9,425 bases of DNA from RGIG3102 sp964507095. Its GTDB lineage: Bacteria > Bacillota > Clostridia > Oscillospirales > Ruminococcaceae. This document shows positions 1 to 6,600 of the stretch, piece after piece. A model generated the notes under the pieces. That model was not told the DNA's origin. It ran no database searches and saw only the letters and a program-made list of their open reading frames with translations. The first letter of the stretch is position 1, and the number at the start of each line of letters is the position of its first letter. The stretch covers positions 1 through 9,425 of the forward strand of contig CAZDOS010000060.1 of NCBI GenBank assembly GCA_964507095.1. The letters run 5' to 3'. The position numbers and the translations under genes are program-made.

Positions 1-53
1 GCGCATCTCTCAGGAAACGGCGGACGAGATTTCCAAGGTGCACCCGCTGAAGT
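1..53. other. Sequence inconsistent with EF-Tu at the window edge (probable chimeric end)
   Basis: Left of position 54 the tuf frame no longer encodes anything like EF-Tu, although the match is near perfect up to Asn49 (codon 56-54). The plus strand in frame 2 gives a plausible peptide (RISQETADEISK, then VHPLKYWR), but it is too short to identify. By eye I found no matching copy elsewhere in the window. tuf is often duplicated and commonly breaks assemblies, so a mis-joined contig end is the simplest explanation. A real rearrangement cannot be excluded. Confidence 0.6.
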
Positions 54-200
54 ATTGGCGTAGTCAACATACTCGGCCTCACCCTTCATAGCAAGCACCT
101 TTGTGATAGCTGCTGTCAGAGTGGTCTTACCGTGGTCAACGTGGCCAATAGTACCGATATTTACGTGTGGTTTAGTTCTTTCGAATTTAGCTTTTGCCAT
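1..200 (-). CDS. tuf: Elongation factor Tu, N-terminal part, running off the left edge
   Basis: EF-Tu is the GTPase that delivers aminoacyl-tRNA to the ribosomal A site. Only its start is here. The ATG at 200-198 opens with MAKAKFERTKPHVNIGTIG, followed by the P-loop GHVDHGKT at residues 19-26, which is diagnostic. An AGGAGGA site lies 10 bases upstream and fixes the start. Residues 1-49, ending in VDYAN, match the family very well. From residue 50 (position 53 leftwards) the frame stays open but reads TSAGAPWK..., where the family has approximately IDKAPEERERGITI (switch I). The last 17 codons are therefore probably not genuine EF-Tu sequence (see findings). The gene follows fusA by 100 bases, as in the canonical str operon, and that gap holds a promoter-like sequence. 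The identity of the first 49 residues is certain; the rest is doubtful. Confidence 0.93.
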   Translation of the reverse strand, partial: MAKAKFERTKPHVNIGTIGHVDHGKTTLTAAITKVLAMKGEAEYVDYANTSAGAPWKSRPPFPERC

Positions 201-210
201 AGTAAAAAAT

Positions 211-217
211 TCCTCCT
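211..217 (-). promoter_or_regulatory. tuf ribosome binding site
   Basis: On the minus strand AGGAGGA is followed by a 10-base AT-rich spacer and the tuf ATG. This is a strong match to the 16S anti-Shine-Dalgarno sequence and supports the start at 200. Confidence 0.85.
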
Positions 218-245
218 ACTAATTGTTTAAGAAAATGCTGAAATA

Positions 246-274
246 ATTCTAACAATAAAGCACTAAAAAATCAA
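246..274 (-). promoter_or_regulatory. Candidate sigma-A promoter for tuf
   Basis: On the minus strand TTGATT (274-269) is followed by exactly 17 bases and TAGAAT (251-246). The -35 matches the consensus at 4 of 6 positions and the -10 at 5 of 6. The predicted start is near position 238-239, giving a leader of about 38 bases before the tuf ATG. Extra transcription of tuf relative to fusA is common because EF-Tu is needed in large excess. The region is AT-rich, so a chance match is possible. Confidence 0.5.
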
Positions 275-287
275 GCATATTAGCTTA
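265..287 (-). terminator. Weak hairpin plus U-tract after fusA (possible partial terminator)
   Basis: On the minus strand TAAGC (287-283), a 6-base loop, GCTTG (276-272), one A and then six T (270-265) form a terminator-like element. The stem is only five pairs, one of them G-U, so any termination would be partial. It overlaps the -35 of the candidate tuf promoter, recalling the stronger arrangement after rpoC. Confidence 0.25.
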
Positions 288-300
288 TTTAGGGCTCATG

Positions 301-2421
301 TCAGTCCTTTTTTGCTCTCCGGGACATGATGTTCTCGGCAATTGATTTTGGAACCTCTGAATAGTGGCTCGGCTCCATTACATAGTTTCCGCGTCCCTGT
401 GTCTTGGAACGGAGATCCGTTGCGTAACCGAACATGTTCTGCAGAGGAACGAGAGCATTTACCTGCTGTGTTCCGTTCCTGAGCTCTGTACCCTGGATCA
501 TGCCGCGGCGGCTGTTGAAGTCGCCCATGACATCACCGAGATACTCATCAGGAATGATCGTGGCAACCTTCATGATAGGCTCAAGAAGTACAGGATTTGC
601 CTTCTTCATGGCTTCCTTGAAGGCCATTGAACCGGCGATCTTGAATGCCATTTCTGAAGAGTCGACTTCATGATATGAACCATCGTAAAGAGTTACCTTG
701 ACGTCAACTACCGGATAGCCTGCGAGAACACCTGCCTGCATTGCACCCTGGATACCCTGGTTGACAGGCTCGATGTATTCCTTAGGAATAGCGCCGCCGA
801 CGATCGCATTGACAAACTCATAGCCCTTGCCGACTTCGTTCGGCTCAAGCCTGATCTTGACATGTCCGTACTGGCCCTTACCGCCTGACTGTCTGGCGTA
901 CTTGACGTCGACGTCGGAATTGCCCTTGACTGTCTCGCGGTATGCGACCTGAGGAGTACCTACATTGGCTTCGACCTTGAACTCACGGAGCAGACGGTCG
1001 ACGATGATCTCAAGGTGCAGCTCGCCCATTCCGGCGATGATTGTCTGACCTGTCTCTTCATAGGTGTAGGTCTTGAATGTCGGGTCCTCTTCAGCAAGCT
1101 TTGAAAGTGCGATTCCCATCTTTTCCTGACCTGCCTTGGTCTTGGGCTCGATGGCTACTCGGATGACCGGCTCAGGGAATACCATGCTCTCAAGGATAAC
1201 AGGATGCTTCTCATCGCAGAGCGTGTCTCCTGTGGTGGTGTTCTTCAGGCCGACGGCCGCTGCGATATCGCCTGCGTAGCAGACATCGATATCCTGACGG
1301 TGGTTGGCGTGCATCTGAAGGATACGTCCCATCCTCTCATTTGAATCCTTGACTGAGTTGTAAACCGTTGTACCGGCCTGGACAAGTCCTGAGTACACTC
1401 TGAAGAAGCAGAGCTTACCGACATAAGGGTCTGTTGCGATCTTGAAAGCAAGAGCTGCAAACGGAGCCTTGTCATCAGCTACTCTCTCTGTCTCCTCATC
1501 CGTATCAGGGTTGATGCCCTTGATTGCTTCGATATCTGTCGGGGCAGGCATATAGTCTACGACTGCATCCAGAAGTCTCTGAACGCCCTTGTTCCTGTAT
1601 GCGGTTCCACAGAGTACCGGAACGAATGTATTGGCTATTGTAGCCTTTCTGATTGCTGCTTTGATCTCTTCCTCGGAGATCTCCTCTCCGTCGAGATACT
1701 TCATCATTATATCTTCATCAGTTTCTGAAAGAGCCTCGATCAGGTTGTCACGATACTCCTGAGCCTGGTCAGCATACTCCCGAGGGATCTCGCCCTCGAT
1801 GAATCCCTTTGAAGGATCCGGACCGTATGTGATGGCGACCATCTTGATGAGATCGATCTCACCGACGTAAAGGTTCTCGCTGCCCATTGGGATCTGGAGC
1901 GGAACTGCATTACACTTCAGTCTGTCTCTCATCATCCGAACTGAATTGAAGAAATTGGCACCCATGATATCCATCTTGTTGATGAATGCCATTCTAGGGA
2001 CCTTGTAGTCATTTGCCTGTCTCCATACAGTCTCTGTCTGAGGCTCAACACCGCCCTTTGCGTCAAGAACGCAAACAGCTCCGTCAAGAACTCTCAGTGA
2101 ACGCTGTACTTCAACAGTAAAGTCAACGTGACCAGGGGTATCGATTATATTGATCCTGTGGCGATGCTCTTTGATCTCAGCAGGTGTCTTGTACTCTGAA
2201 TGAGCCCAGTAACATGTGGTAGCCGCAGATGTGATGGTGATACCTCTCTCCTGCTCCTGAGCCATCCAGTCCATGGTGGCAGTACCTTCATGGGTCTCAC
2301 CTATCTTATGGTTGATACCTGTATAGTAGAGGATACGTTCAGTTGTCGTAGTCTTACCGGCATCGATGTGAGCCATGATTCCGATATTTCTCGTCATCTC
2401 AAGTGAAACGTCTCTTGCCAT
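301..2421 (-). CDS. fusA: Elongation factor G
   Basis: EF-G is the cytosolic translational GTPase that moves tRNAs and mRNA through the ribosome; with ribosome recycling factor it also splits ribosomes after termination. The 706-residue protein is complete and of normal length. The GTPase motifs are all visible: P-loop AHIDAGKT (17-24), switch I RGITITSAATT (59-69), DTPGHVD (94-100), NKMD (148-151) and the G5 region CGTAYRNKGV (271-280). The G' insert lies between G4 and G5, domain II follows from about 311, and domain III is around 415-490. Domain IV carries GGKGQYGHV (513-521) and the tip loop GSYHEVDSS (581-589), whose His584 corresponds to the conserved translocation histidine. Domain V holds SRRGMIQG (637-644). 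The start is set by AAGGAGGG just upstream, and the stop is TGA. It follows rpsG by 51 bases with no promoter or terminator seen between them, so the two are probably co-transcribed. Confidence 0.98.
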   Translation of the reverse strand: MARDVSLEMTRNIGIMAHIDAGKTTTTERILYYTGINHKIGETHEGTATMDWMAQEQERGITITSAATTCYWAHSEYKTPAEIKEHRHRINIIDTPGHVDFTVEVQRSLRVLDGAVCVLDAKGGVEPQTETVWRQANDYKVPRMAFINKMDIMGANFFNSVRMMRDRLKCNAVPLQIPMGSENLYVGEIDLIKMVAITYGPDPSKGFIEGEIPREYADQAQEYRDNLIEALSETDEDIMMKYLDGEEISEEEIKAAIRKATIANTFVPVLCGTAYRNKGVQRLLDAVVDYMPAPTDIEAIKGINPDTDEETERVADDKAPFAALAFKIATDPYVGKLCFFRVYSGLVQAGTTVYNSVKDSNERMGRILQMHANHRQDIDVCYAGDIAAAVGLKNTTTGDTLCDEKHPVILESMVFPEPVIRVAIEPKTKAGQEKMGIALSKLAEEDPTFKTYTYEETGQTIIAGMGELHLEIIVDRLLREFKVEANVGTPQVAYRETVKGNSDVDVKYARQSGGKGQYGHVKIRLEPNEVGKGYEFVNAIVGGAIPKEYIEPVNQGIQGAMQAGVLAGYPVVDVKVTLYDGSYHEVDSSEMAFKIAGSMAFKEAMKKANPVLLEPIMKVATIIPDEYLGDVMGDFNSRRGMIQGTELRNGTQQVNALVPLQNMFGYATDLRSKTQGRGNYVMEPSHYSEVPKSIAENIMSRRAKKD

Positions 2422-2425
2422 ATTT

Positions 2426-2433
2426 CCCTCCTT
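2426..2433 (-). promoter_or_regulatory. fusA ribosome binding site
   Basis: The minus strand reads AAGGAGGG, then a four-base spacer and the fusA ATG at 2421. The match is near perfect and confirms the start giving MARDVSLEM. Confidence 0.85.
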
Positions 2434-2472
2434 GTATTATTTTACCTCTCTCTAATCTATGCACATTCAGAA

Positions 2473-2943
2473 TTAATATCTGTAGTGTGCGAAAGCCTTG
2501 TTTGCTTCGGCCATCCTATGCGTGTCATCACGCTTCTTGCATGCGCCGCCAGCACCGTTAGCTGCATCCATGATCTCTCCGGCAAGTCTCTCACGCATTG
2601 TCTTCTCGTGTCTTGCTCTGGAGTACTGGGTCAGCCAGCGAAGGCCAAGTGTCTGACGTCTGTCAGCACGAACTTCCATAGGGACCTGGTAAGTTGCACC
2701 GCCGACACGGCGTGCCTTAACCTCCAGCAATGGCATGATGTTTTCCATTGCCTTCTCAAATGTCTCCAATGGATCGTTGCCTGTCTTCTCAGCAACAATG
2801 TCGAATGCATCGTAAACGATCTTCTGGGCAACGCCCTTCTTACCATCGAGCATTATGCTGTTGACAAGTTTAGTAACCAACTTTGAGTTATATATTGGGT
2901 CTGCCAATACATCCCTCTTCGGAATATTACCTCTTCTTGGCAC
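2473..2943 (-). CDS. rpsG: 30S ribosomal protein S7 (GTG start)
   Basis: S7 binds the 3' major domain of 16S rRNA, nucleates assembly of the 30S head and contacts tRNA at the E site. I place the start at GTG (2943-2941), giving MPRRGNIPKRDVLADPIY, exactly the family N-terminus, and a 156-residue protein, the usual bacterial length. An in-frame ATG at 2961 would add six residues, but the ribosome binding site lies inside that extension, so it is not the start. Family signatures include IMLDGKKGVAQKI, LEVKARRVGGATYQVP and RADRRQTLGLRWL, and the protein ends in AHYRY. S12 lies 143 bases upstream and EF-G 51 bases downstream. In E. coli S7 represses its own operon by binding the rpsL-rpsG junction; whether that happens here is unknown. 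Confidence 0.97.
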   Translation of the reverse strand: MPRRGNIPKRDVLADPIYNSKLVTKLVNSIMLDGKKGVAQKIVYDAFDIVAEKTGNDPLETFEKAMENIMPLLEVKARRVGGATYQVPMEVRADRRQTLGLRWLTQYSRARHEKTMRERLAGEIMDAANGAGGACKKRDDTHRMAEANKAFAHYRY

Positions 2944-2950
2944 CGTTCTT

Positions 2951-2958
2951 CCCTCCTT
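2951..2958 (-). promoter_or_regulatory. rpsG ribosome binding site that decides the start
   Basis: The minus strand reads GAAGGAGG, then about eight bases and GTG at 2943. It sits downstream of the alternative ATG at 2961, which rules that ATG out as the main start and supports the GTG. Confidence 0.85.
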
Positions 2959-2969
2959 CATTAAATATT

Positions 2970-2998
2970 ATGATATCTTTGGTACTCAAAAGTGTAAA
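2970..2998 (-). promoter_or_regulatory. Candidate sigma-A promoter for rpsG-fusA
   Basis: On the minus strand TTTACA (2998-2993) is followed by exactly 17 bases and TATCAT (2975-2970); each hexamer matches the consensus at 5 of 6 positions. The predicted start near 2962 would leave a leader of about 19 bases, just enough to hold the ribosome binding site. The gap is very AT-rich, which raises the odds of a chance match. Confidence 0.4.
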
Positions 2999-3086
2999 AA
3001 AACTCCTGTCTGCACAAAAAGGATAATTATATATTTGAAATATAAAGACCTAATATGCAAAAATTGTCATTTTACCGTGCTAAAAA

Positions 3087-3509
3087 TTACTTTTTAGCGC
3101 CCTTTGGGCGTTTTGCGCCGTACTTAGAACGGCTCTGCATTCTGCCTGATACACCCTGTGTATCCAGCGTTCCACGGATTGTGTGGTAACGAACACCAGG
3201 CAGATCCTTTACACGGCCGCCACGCACGAGAACAACGCTGTGCTCCTGCAGATTATGGCCGATACCAGGAATGTAGCTGGTAACCTCAATGCCGTTTGAC
3301 AGACGAACTCTGGCAACTTTTCTCAAAGCCGAGTTAGGCTTCTTAGGTGTCATCGTTCTGACAGCTGTGCAAACTCCGCGCTTCTGCGGTGCAGACTGAT
3401 CTGTAGCGATCTTCTTATGGCTGTTGTAGCCCTTCTGCAGTGCAGGAGCCGTGGACTTCTTTGCGAGAACTTCCCTGCCCTTACGAACCAATTGGTTAAA
3501 TGTTGGCAT
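3087..3509 (-). CDS. rpsL: 30S ribosomal protein S12
   Basis: S12 sits at the decoding centre of the 30S subunit, where it affects accuracy and streptomycin response. The start at 3509 gives MPTFNQLVRKGRE, the standard N-terminus, and 140 residues. A second in-frame ATG nine bases upstream (3518) lies only two bases from the GGAGG and is probably not used, though the real start is 11 bases from it. The insert around LQKGYNSHKK (24-33) is typical of Gram-positive S12. The two streptomycin loops are wild type: TPKKPNSAL with Lys56, and RGGRVKDLPG with Lys101 and Asp102, the latter being the residue methylthiolated in some bacteria. The basic C-terminus ends in AKRPKGAKK. A promoter and the rpoC terminator lie just upstream, so rpsL appears to be the first gene of the ribosomal transcript. 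Confidence 0.98.
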   Translation of the reverse strand: MPTFNQLVRKGREVLAKKSTAPALQKGYNSHKKIATDQSAPQKRGVCTAVRTMTPKKPNSALRKVARVRLSNGIEVTSYIPGIGHNLQEHSVVLVRGGRVKDLPGVRYHTIRGTLDTQGVSGRMQSRSKYGAKRPKGAKK

Positions 3510-3520
3510 GTTTTGCATAT

Positions 3521-3527
3521 CCTCCTT
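3521..3527 (-). promoter_or_regulatory. rpsL ribosome binding site with two nearby ATGs
   Basis: The minus strand reads AAGGAGG, then AT and ATGCAAAACATG. The first ATG (3518) is two bases from the site, too close for efficient use. The second (3509) is 11 bases away, slightly long but acceptable, and gives the family N-terminus. Confidence 0.8.
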
Positions 3528-3552
3528 CTTTACTTATTTTCTTGGGTTTTGC

Positions 3553-3568
3553 GCTGCTTAAAAGCAAC
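3553..3568 (-). other. Short hairpin in the rpsL leader
   Basis: On the minus strand GTTGCTT and AAGCAGC can pair (up to seven pairs including one G-U, minimal loop) about 44 bases before the rpsL start. It has no U-tract, so it is not a terminator. It may be a leader structure or chance. Confidence 0.3.
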
Positions 3569-3577
3569 ACTTAACAA

Positions 3578-3597
3578 GGCACAAAAAAGACTGCGCC
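3578..3597 (-). other. Possible hairpin at the 5' end of the rpsL transcript
   Basis: If transcription starts near 3597, the RNA would begin GGCGCA (3597-3592), which can pair with UGUGCC (3583-3578) across an eight-base U-rich loop (six pairs, one G-U). The same GGCGCA is part of the right arm of the rpoC terminator, so the two folds exclude each other. Confidence 0.35.
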
Positions 3598-3626
3598 GAA
3601 GAGTATTTTACTATTTCGGCACAGTC
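3583..3626 (-). terminator. Strong intrinsic terminator downstream of rpoC
   Basis: On the minus strand GACTGTGCCGAA (3626-3615) pairs with TTCGGCGCAGTC (3600-3589) in a 12-pair stem with one G-U, followed directly by six T (3588-3583). Within the 14-base loop AGTA and TACT can add four more pairs. The stem begins 40 bases after the rpoC stop codon (TAA at 3669-3667). Most rpoBC transcription should end here. Confidence 0.88.
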
Positions 3627-3633
3627 ATGTCAA
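3605..3633 (-). promoter_or_regulatory. Near-consensus sigma-A promoter for rpsL, inside the rpoC terminator
   Basis: On the minus strand a perfect TTGACA (3633-3628) is followed by exactly 17 bases and TAAAAT (3610-3605, 5 of 6). The spacer holds the terminator's left arm and the -10 lies in its loop. The predicted start is near G3597, inside the right arm, so RNA made from this promoter lacks the left arm and cannot form the terminator. The rpsL leader would be about 88 bases. Confidence 0.72.
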
Positions 3634-3666
3634 TATAAAATTTTGCTTATAATGGTTATATTTTGC

Positions 3667-6600
3667 TTAGAATCCAGCCGTCAGATCATCGTCTTCCTTG
3701 ATAGGGTTTCTGTTGTTGACAGTCTCACCTGCAGGGATGAGCTTACCGATGATAACGTTCTCCTTCAGGCCCTGCAGAGGGTCTTCCTTACCGTGGATGG
3801 CAGCGTCGGTAAGCACCTTCGTTGTCTCCTGGAAGGAGGCTGCTGACAGGAAGCTGTCTGTTGCCAGAGCGGCCTTCGTGATTCCGAGAACTATGTCGGT
3901 CGCCTTAGGAAGGACGAGTCCTTCTTCACCGTGCTCGATCCTCTCCTCGATGTCCTCATAGACCAGCTTGAAGTCCTTGTAGTCCATCGTGGTTCCGCCT
4001 ATGAGCCTTGATGAGCCAGGATCCTCGACCTTGATCTTCTTCATCATCTGGTGAACGATGACTTCGATGTGCTTGTCGTTGATCTCAACGCCCTGTACTC
4101 TGTAGACCTTCTGAACCTCGGAGATGATGTAGTCCTCAACAGCCTTGCGACCCTTGATGACCAGGATGTCCGCAGGAGCGGCTGAACCCTCAGTGAGGTA
4201 AGCGCCCTTCTCGACCTCGGCACCGTCGTAGATGTAAGGCTGTCTGTGGGCATCGAAAGGTATCAGGTAGCTTCTCTCTATCGGAGCTCCGTTGTCGTCT
4301 ACTCCCTCGATAACTGCATATGTACCCTTCTTAGTCTCGTCAATCCTTACCTTTCCGGCGATCTCTGTCATGATGGAGACCACCTTAGGTCTTCTTGCTT
4401 CGAAAAGCTCCTCAACACGAGGAAGACCCTGTGTGATATCTGATGCAGATGCGATACCGCCGGTATGGAAGGTTCTCATGGTCAGCTGTGTGCCGGGCTC
4501 GCCGATGGACTGGGCTGCGATCGTTCCGACAGCCTCTCCGATAGGTACCGGCTTCCAGTTGGCAAGTGAAGCGCCGTAGCACTTAGCGCAAACGCCGACT
4601 CTTGCCTTGCAGTTGAGAACGCTTCTGATCTCTACTTCAATGTCTCTCTCAGAGTACTTGCCTGTCTCCTCATCATAGGTGCCGTAGGTCTCGATGATCT
4701 TTCTGACATCGTCATTATCCATCATCTTGTCCTTGGATACTATGACTTCGCCTGTGGCAGGGTCGAGCAGGTCATTGAGCGGATAACGTCCAAGCAGACG
4801 CTCTCCCAGTGTCTCTATCACGCTGTTTCCGTCACGGATCTCCTTTACGACGATACCGTGCTTTGCATGACAGTCTTCCTCGCGGATGATGACGTCCTGG
4901 GAAACGTCAACGAGCCTTCTGGTCAGGTATCCTGAGTCAGCCGTTCTAAGAGCCGTATCGGCAAGTCCCTTACGGGCACCACGAGCCGATATGAAGTACT
5001 CCAGGATGTTAAGGCCTTCACGGTAGTTGGATCTGATCGGTATCTCGATCGTACGACCTGATGTCGAAGCGATCAGTCCACGCATTCCGGCCAGCTGCTT
5101 TATCTGGTTCATGGAACCACGGGCACCGGAGTCAGCCATCATCCAGATAGGGTTCTTGGAATCCAGGTTGTCCGAGAGGGCGTTCGATACGTCGTCAGTA
5201 GCCTTGTTCCATATATCTATGACGCTGCGGTATCTCTGATCCTCGCTGAGGAGACCTCTTTCGAACATCTTTCTGACCCTTGCGACCTCCCGGTCTGCCC
5301 GGGCTATGATCTCCTGCTTCTTAGGAGGAATGAGAGCGTCACATGCCGCAACGGTGATGGCACCCTTTGTTGAGTACTTGAAGCCCTGAGCCTTGATCTC
5401 GTCAAGGACCTTCGATGCAATCTCGGTTCCGTTGATCTCGATGCATCTCTTTACGATCTCGCCGAGCTGCTTCTTTCCGACCTGGAAATCTATCTCCAGC
5501 TTGAGCCGGTTCTCTTCCTTCGTCCTGTCCACATAACCGAGGTTCTGAGGGATAGGATTGTTGAATATGAGGCGTCCGACTGTAGTGTCGATGATCTGCG
5601 AGATAGGCTTGCCCTTGAATTCACCTGAGCGGCGGATCTTGACCTTTGCCTGAAGAGTTACGAAGCCTTCTGCATATGCCATGAGAGCTTCATTCTCGTC
5701 ACGGAATATCATTCCTTCGCCCTTGTCGCCTTCGCTGACCATCGTCAGGTAGTAGGAACCGAGTACCATATCCTGTGTAGGAACGGTAACAGGTGAACCG
5801 TCCGAAAGCTTCAGCAGGTTGCCTGAAGCAAGCATGAGATGTCTCGCCTCGTACTGTGCTTCCTTTGAAAGAGGTACGTGAACAGCCATCTGGTCACCGT
5901 CGAAGTCGGCGTTATATGCCGTACATACGAGCGGGTGGAGCTTGAGAGCCCTTCCTTCTACCAGCACCGGCTCAAAAGCCTGAATACCGAGACGGTGAAG
6001 CGTAGGAGCACGGTTAAGAAGCACCGGATGTCCCTTGATAACTGTTTCAAGAGCATCCCAGACCTCTGAATTTGCCTTCTCAACGACCTTCTTTGCACTC
6101 TTTATGTTTGTAGCGAACTCCTTGTCAACGAGCTCTCTCATTACAAACGGCTTGAACAGCTCAAGTGCCATCTCCTTAGGAAGACCGCACTGGTGCATCT
6201 TAAGTTCAGGACCGACGACGATAACCGAACGGCCGGAGTAGTCAACACGCTTTCCGAGAAGGTTCTGACGGAAACGTCCCTGCTTTCCCTTGAGCATGTC
6301 CGACAGGCTCTTGAGAGCTCTGTTAGATGTGCCTCCGGTGATGGCGCGTCCGCGTCTTCCGTTGTCAATAAGGCTGTCAACCGCCTCCTGGAGCATGCGC
6401 TTCTCATTTCTGATGATGATGTCAGGAGCTGTTGATGATTCGAGCAGTTTCTTCAGACGGTTGTTTCTGTTGATCACGCGTCTGTAGAGGTCATTGAGGT
6501 CGCTCGTCGCGAACCTGCCGCCGTCCAGCTGCACCATAGGACGCAGATCCGGAGGAATGACAGGGAGCACATCCATGATCATCCATTCAGGACGCTGGCC

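Noticed and set aside
2422..2472. Possible promoter in the rpsG-fusA gap (TAAAAT on the minus strand)
   Set aside because: No -35-like hexamer lies at the right distance; the gap is short and fits simple co-transcription.
2485..2886. 133-codon open frame on the plus strand opposite rpsG
   Set aside because: It lies wholly antisense to a conserved ribosomal protein gene, has no good ribosome binding site or recognisable domain, and its composition follows from the codon bias of rpsG.
2988..3025. Possible terminator between rpsL and rpsG (seven-T run on the minus strand)
   Set aside because: The only stem before the T-run is about four pairs (TCCT/AGGA) with a long loop, too weak to call.
3027..3045. 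Small AT palindrome (ATATTTGAAATAT) and a TATAAT in the rpsL-rpsG gap
   Set aside because: The TATAAT has no acceptable -35 at 16-18 bases, and the palindrome contains almost only A-T pairs in AT-rich DNA.
3087..3509. Streptomycin-resistance changes in S12
   Set aside because: Lys56 and Lys101 and their surrounding motifs are the sensitive, wild-type residues.
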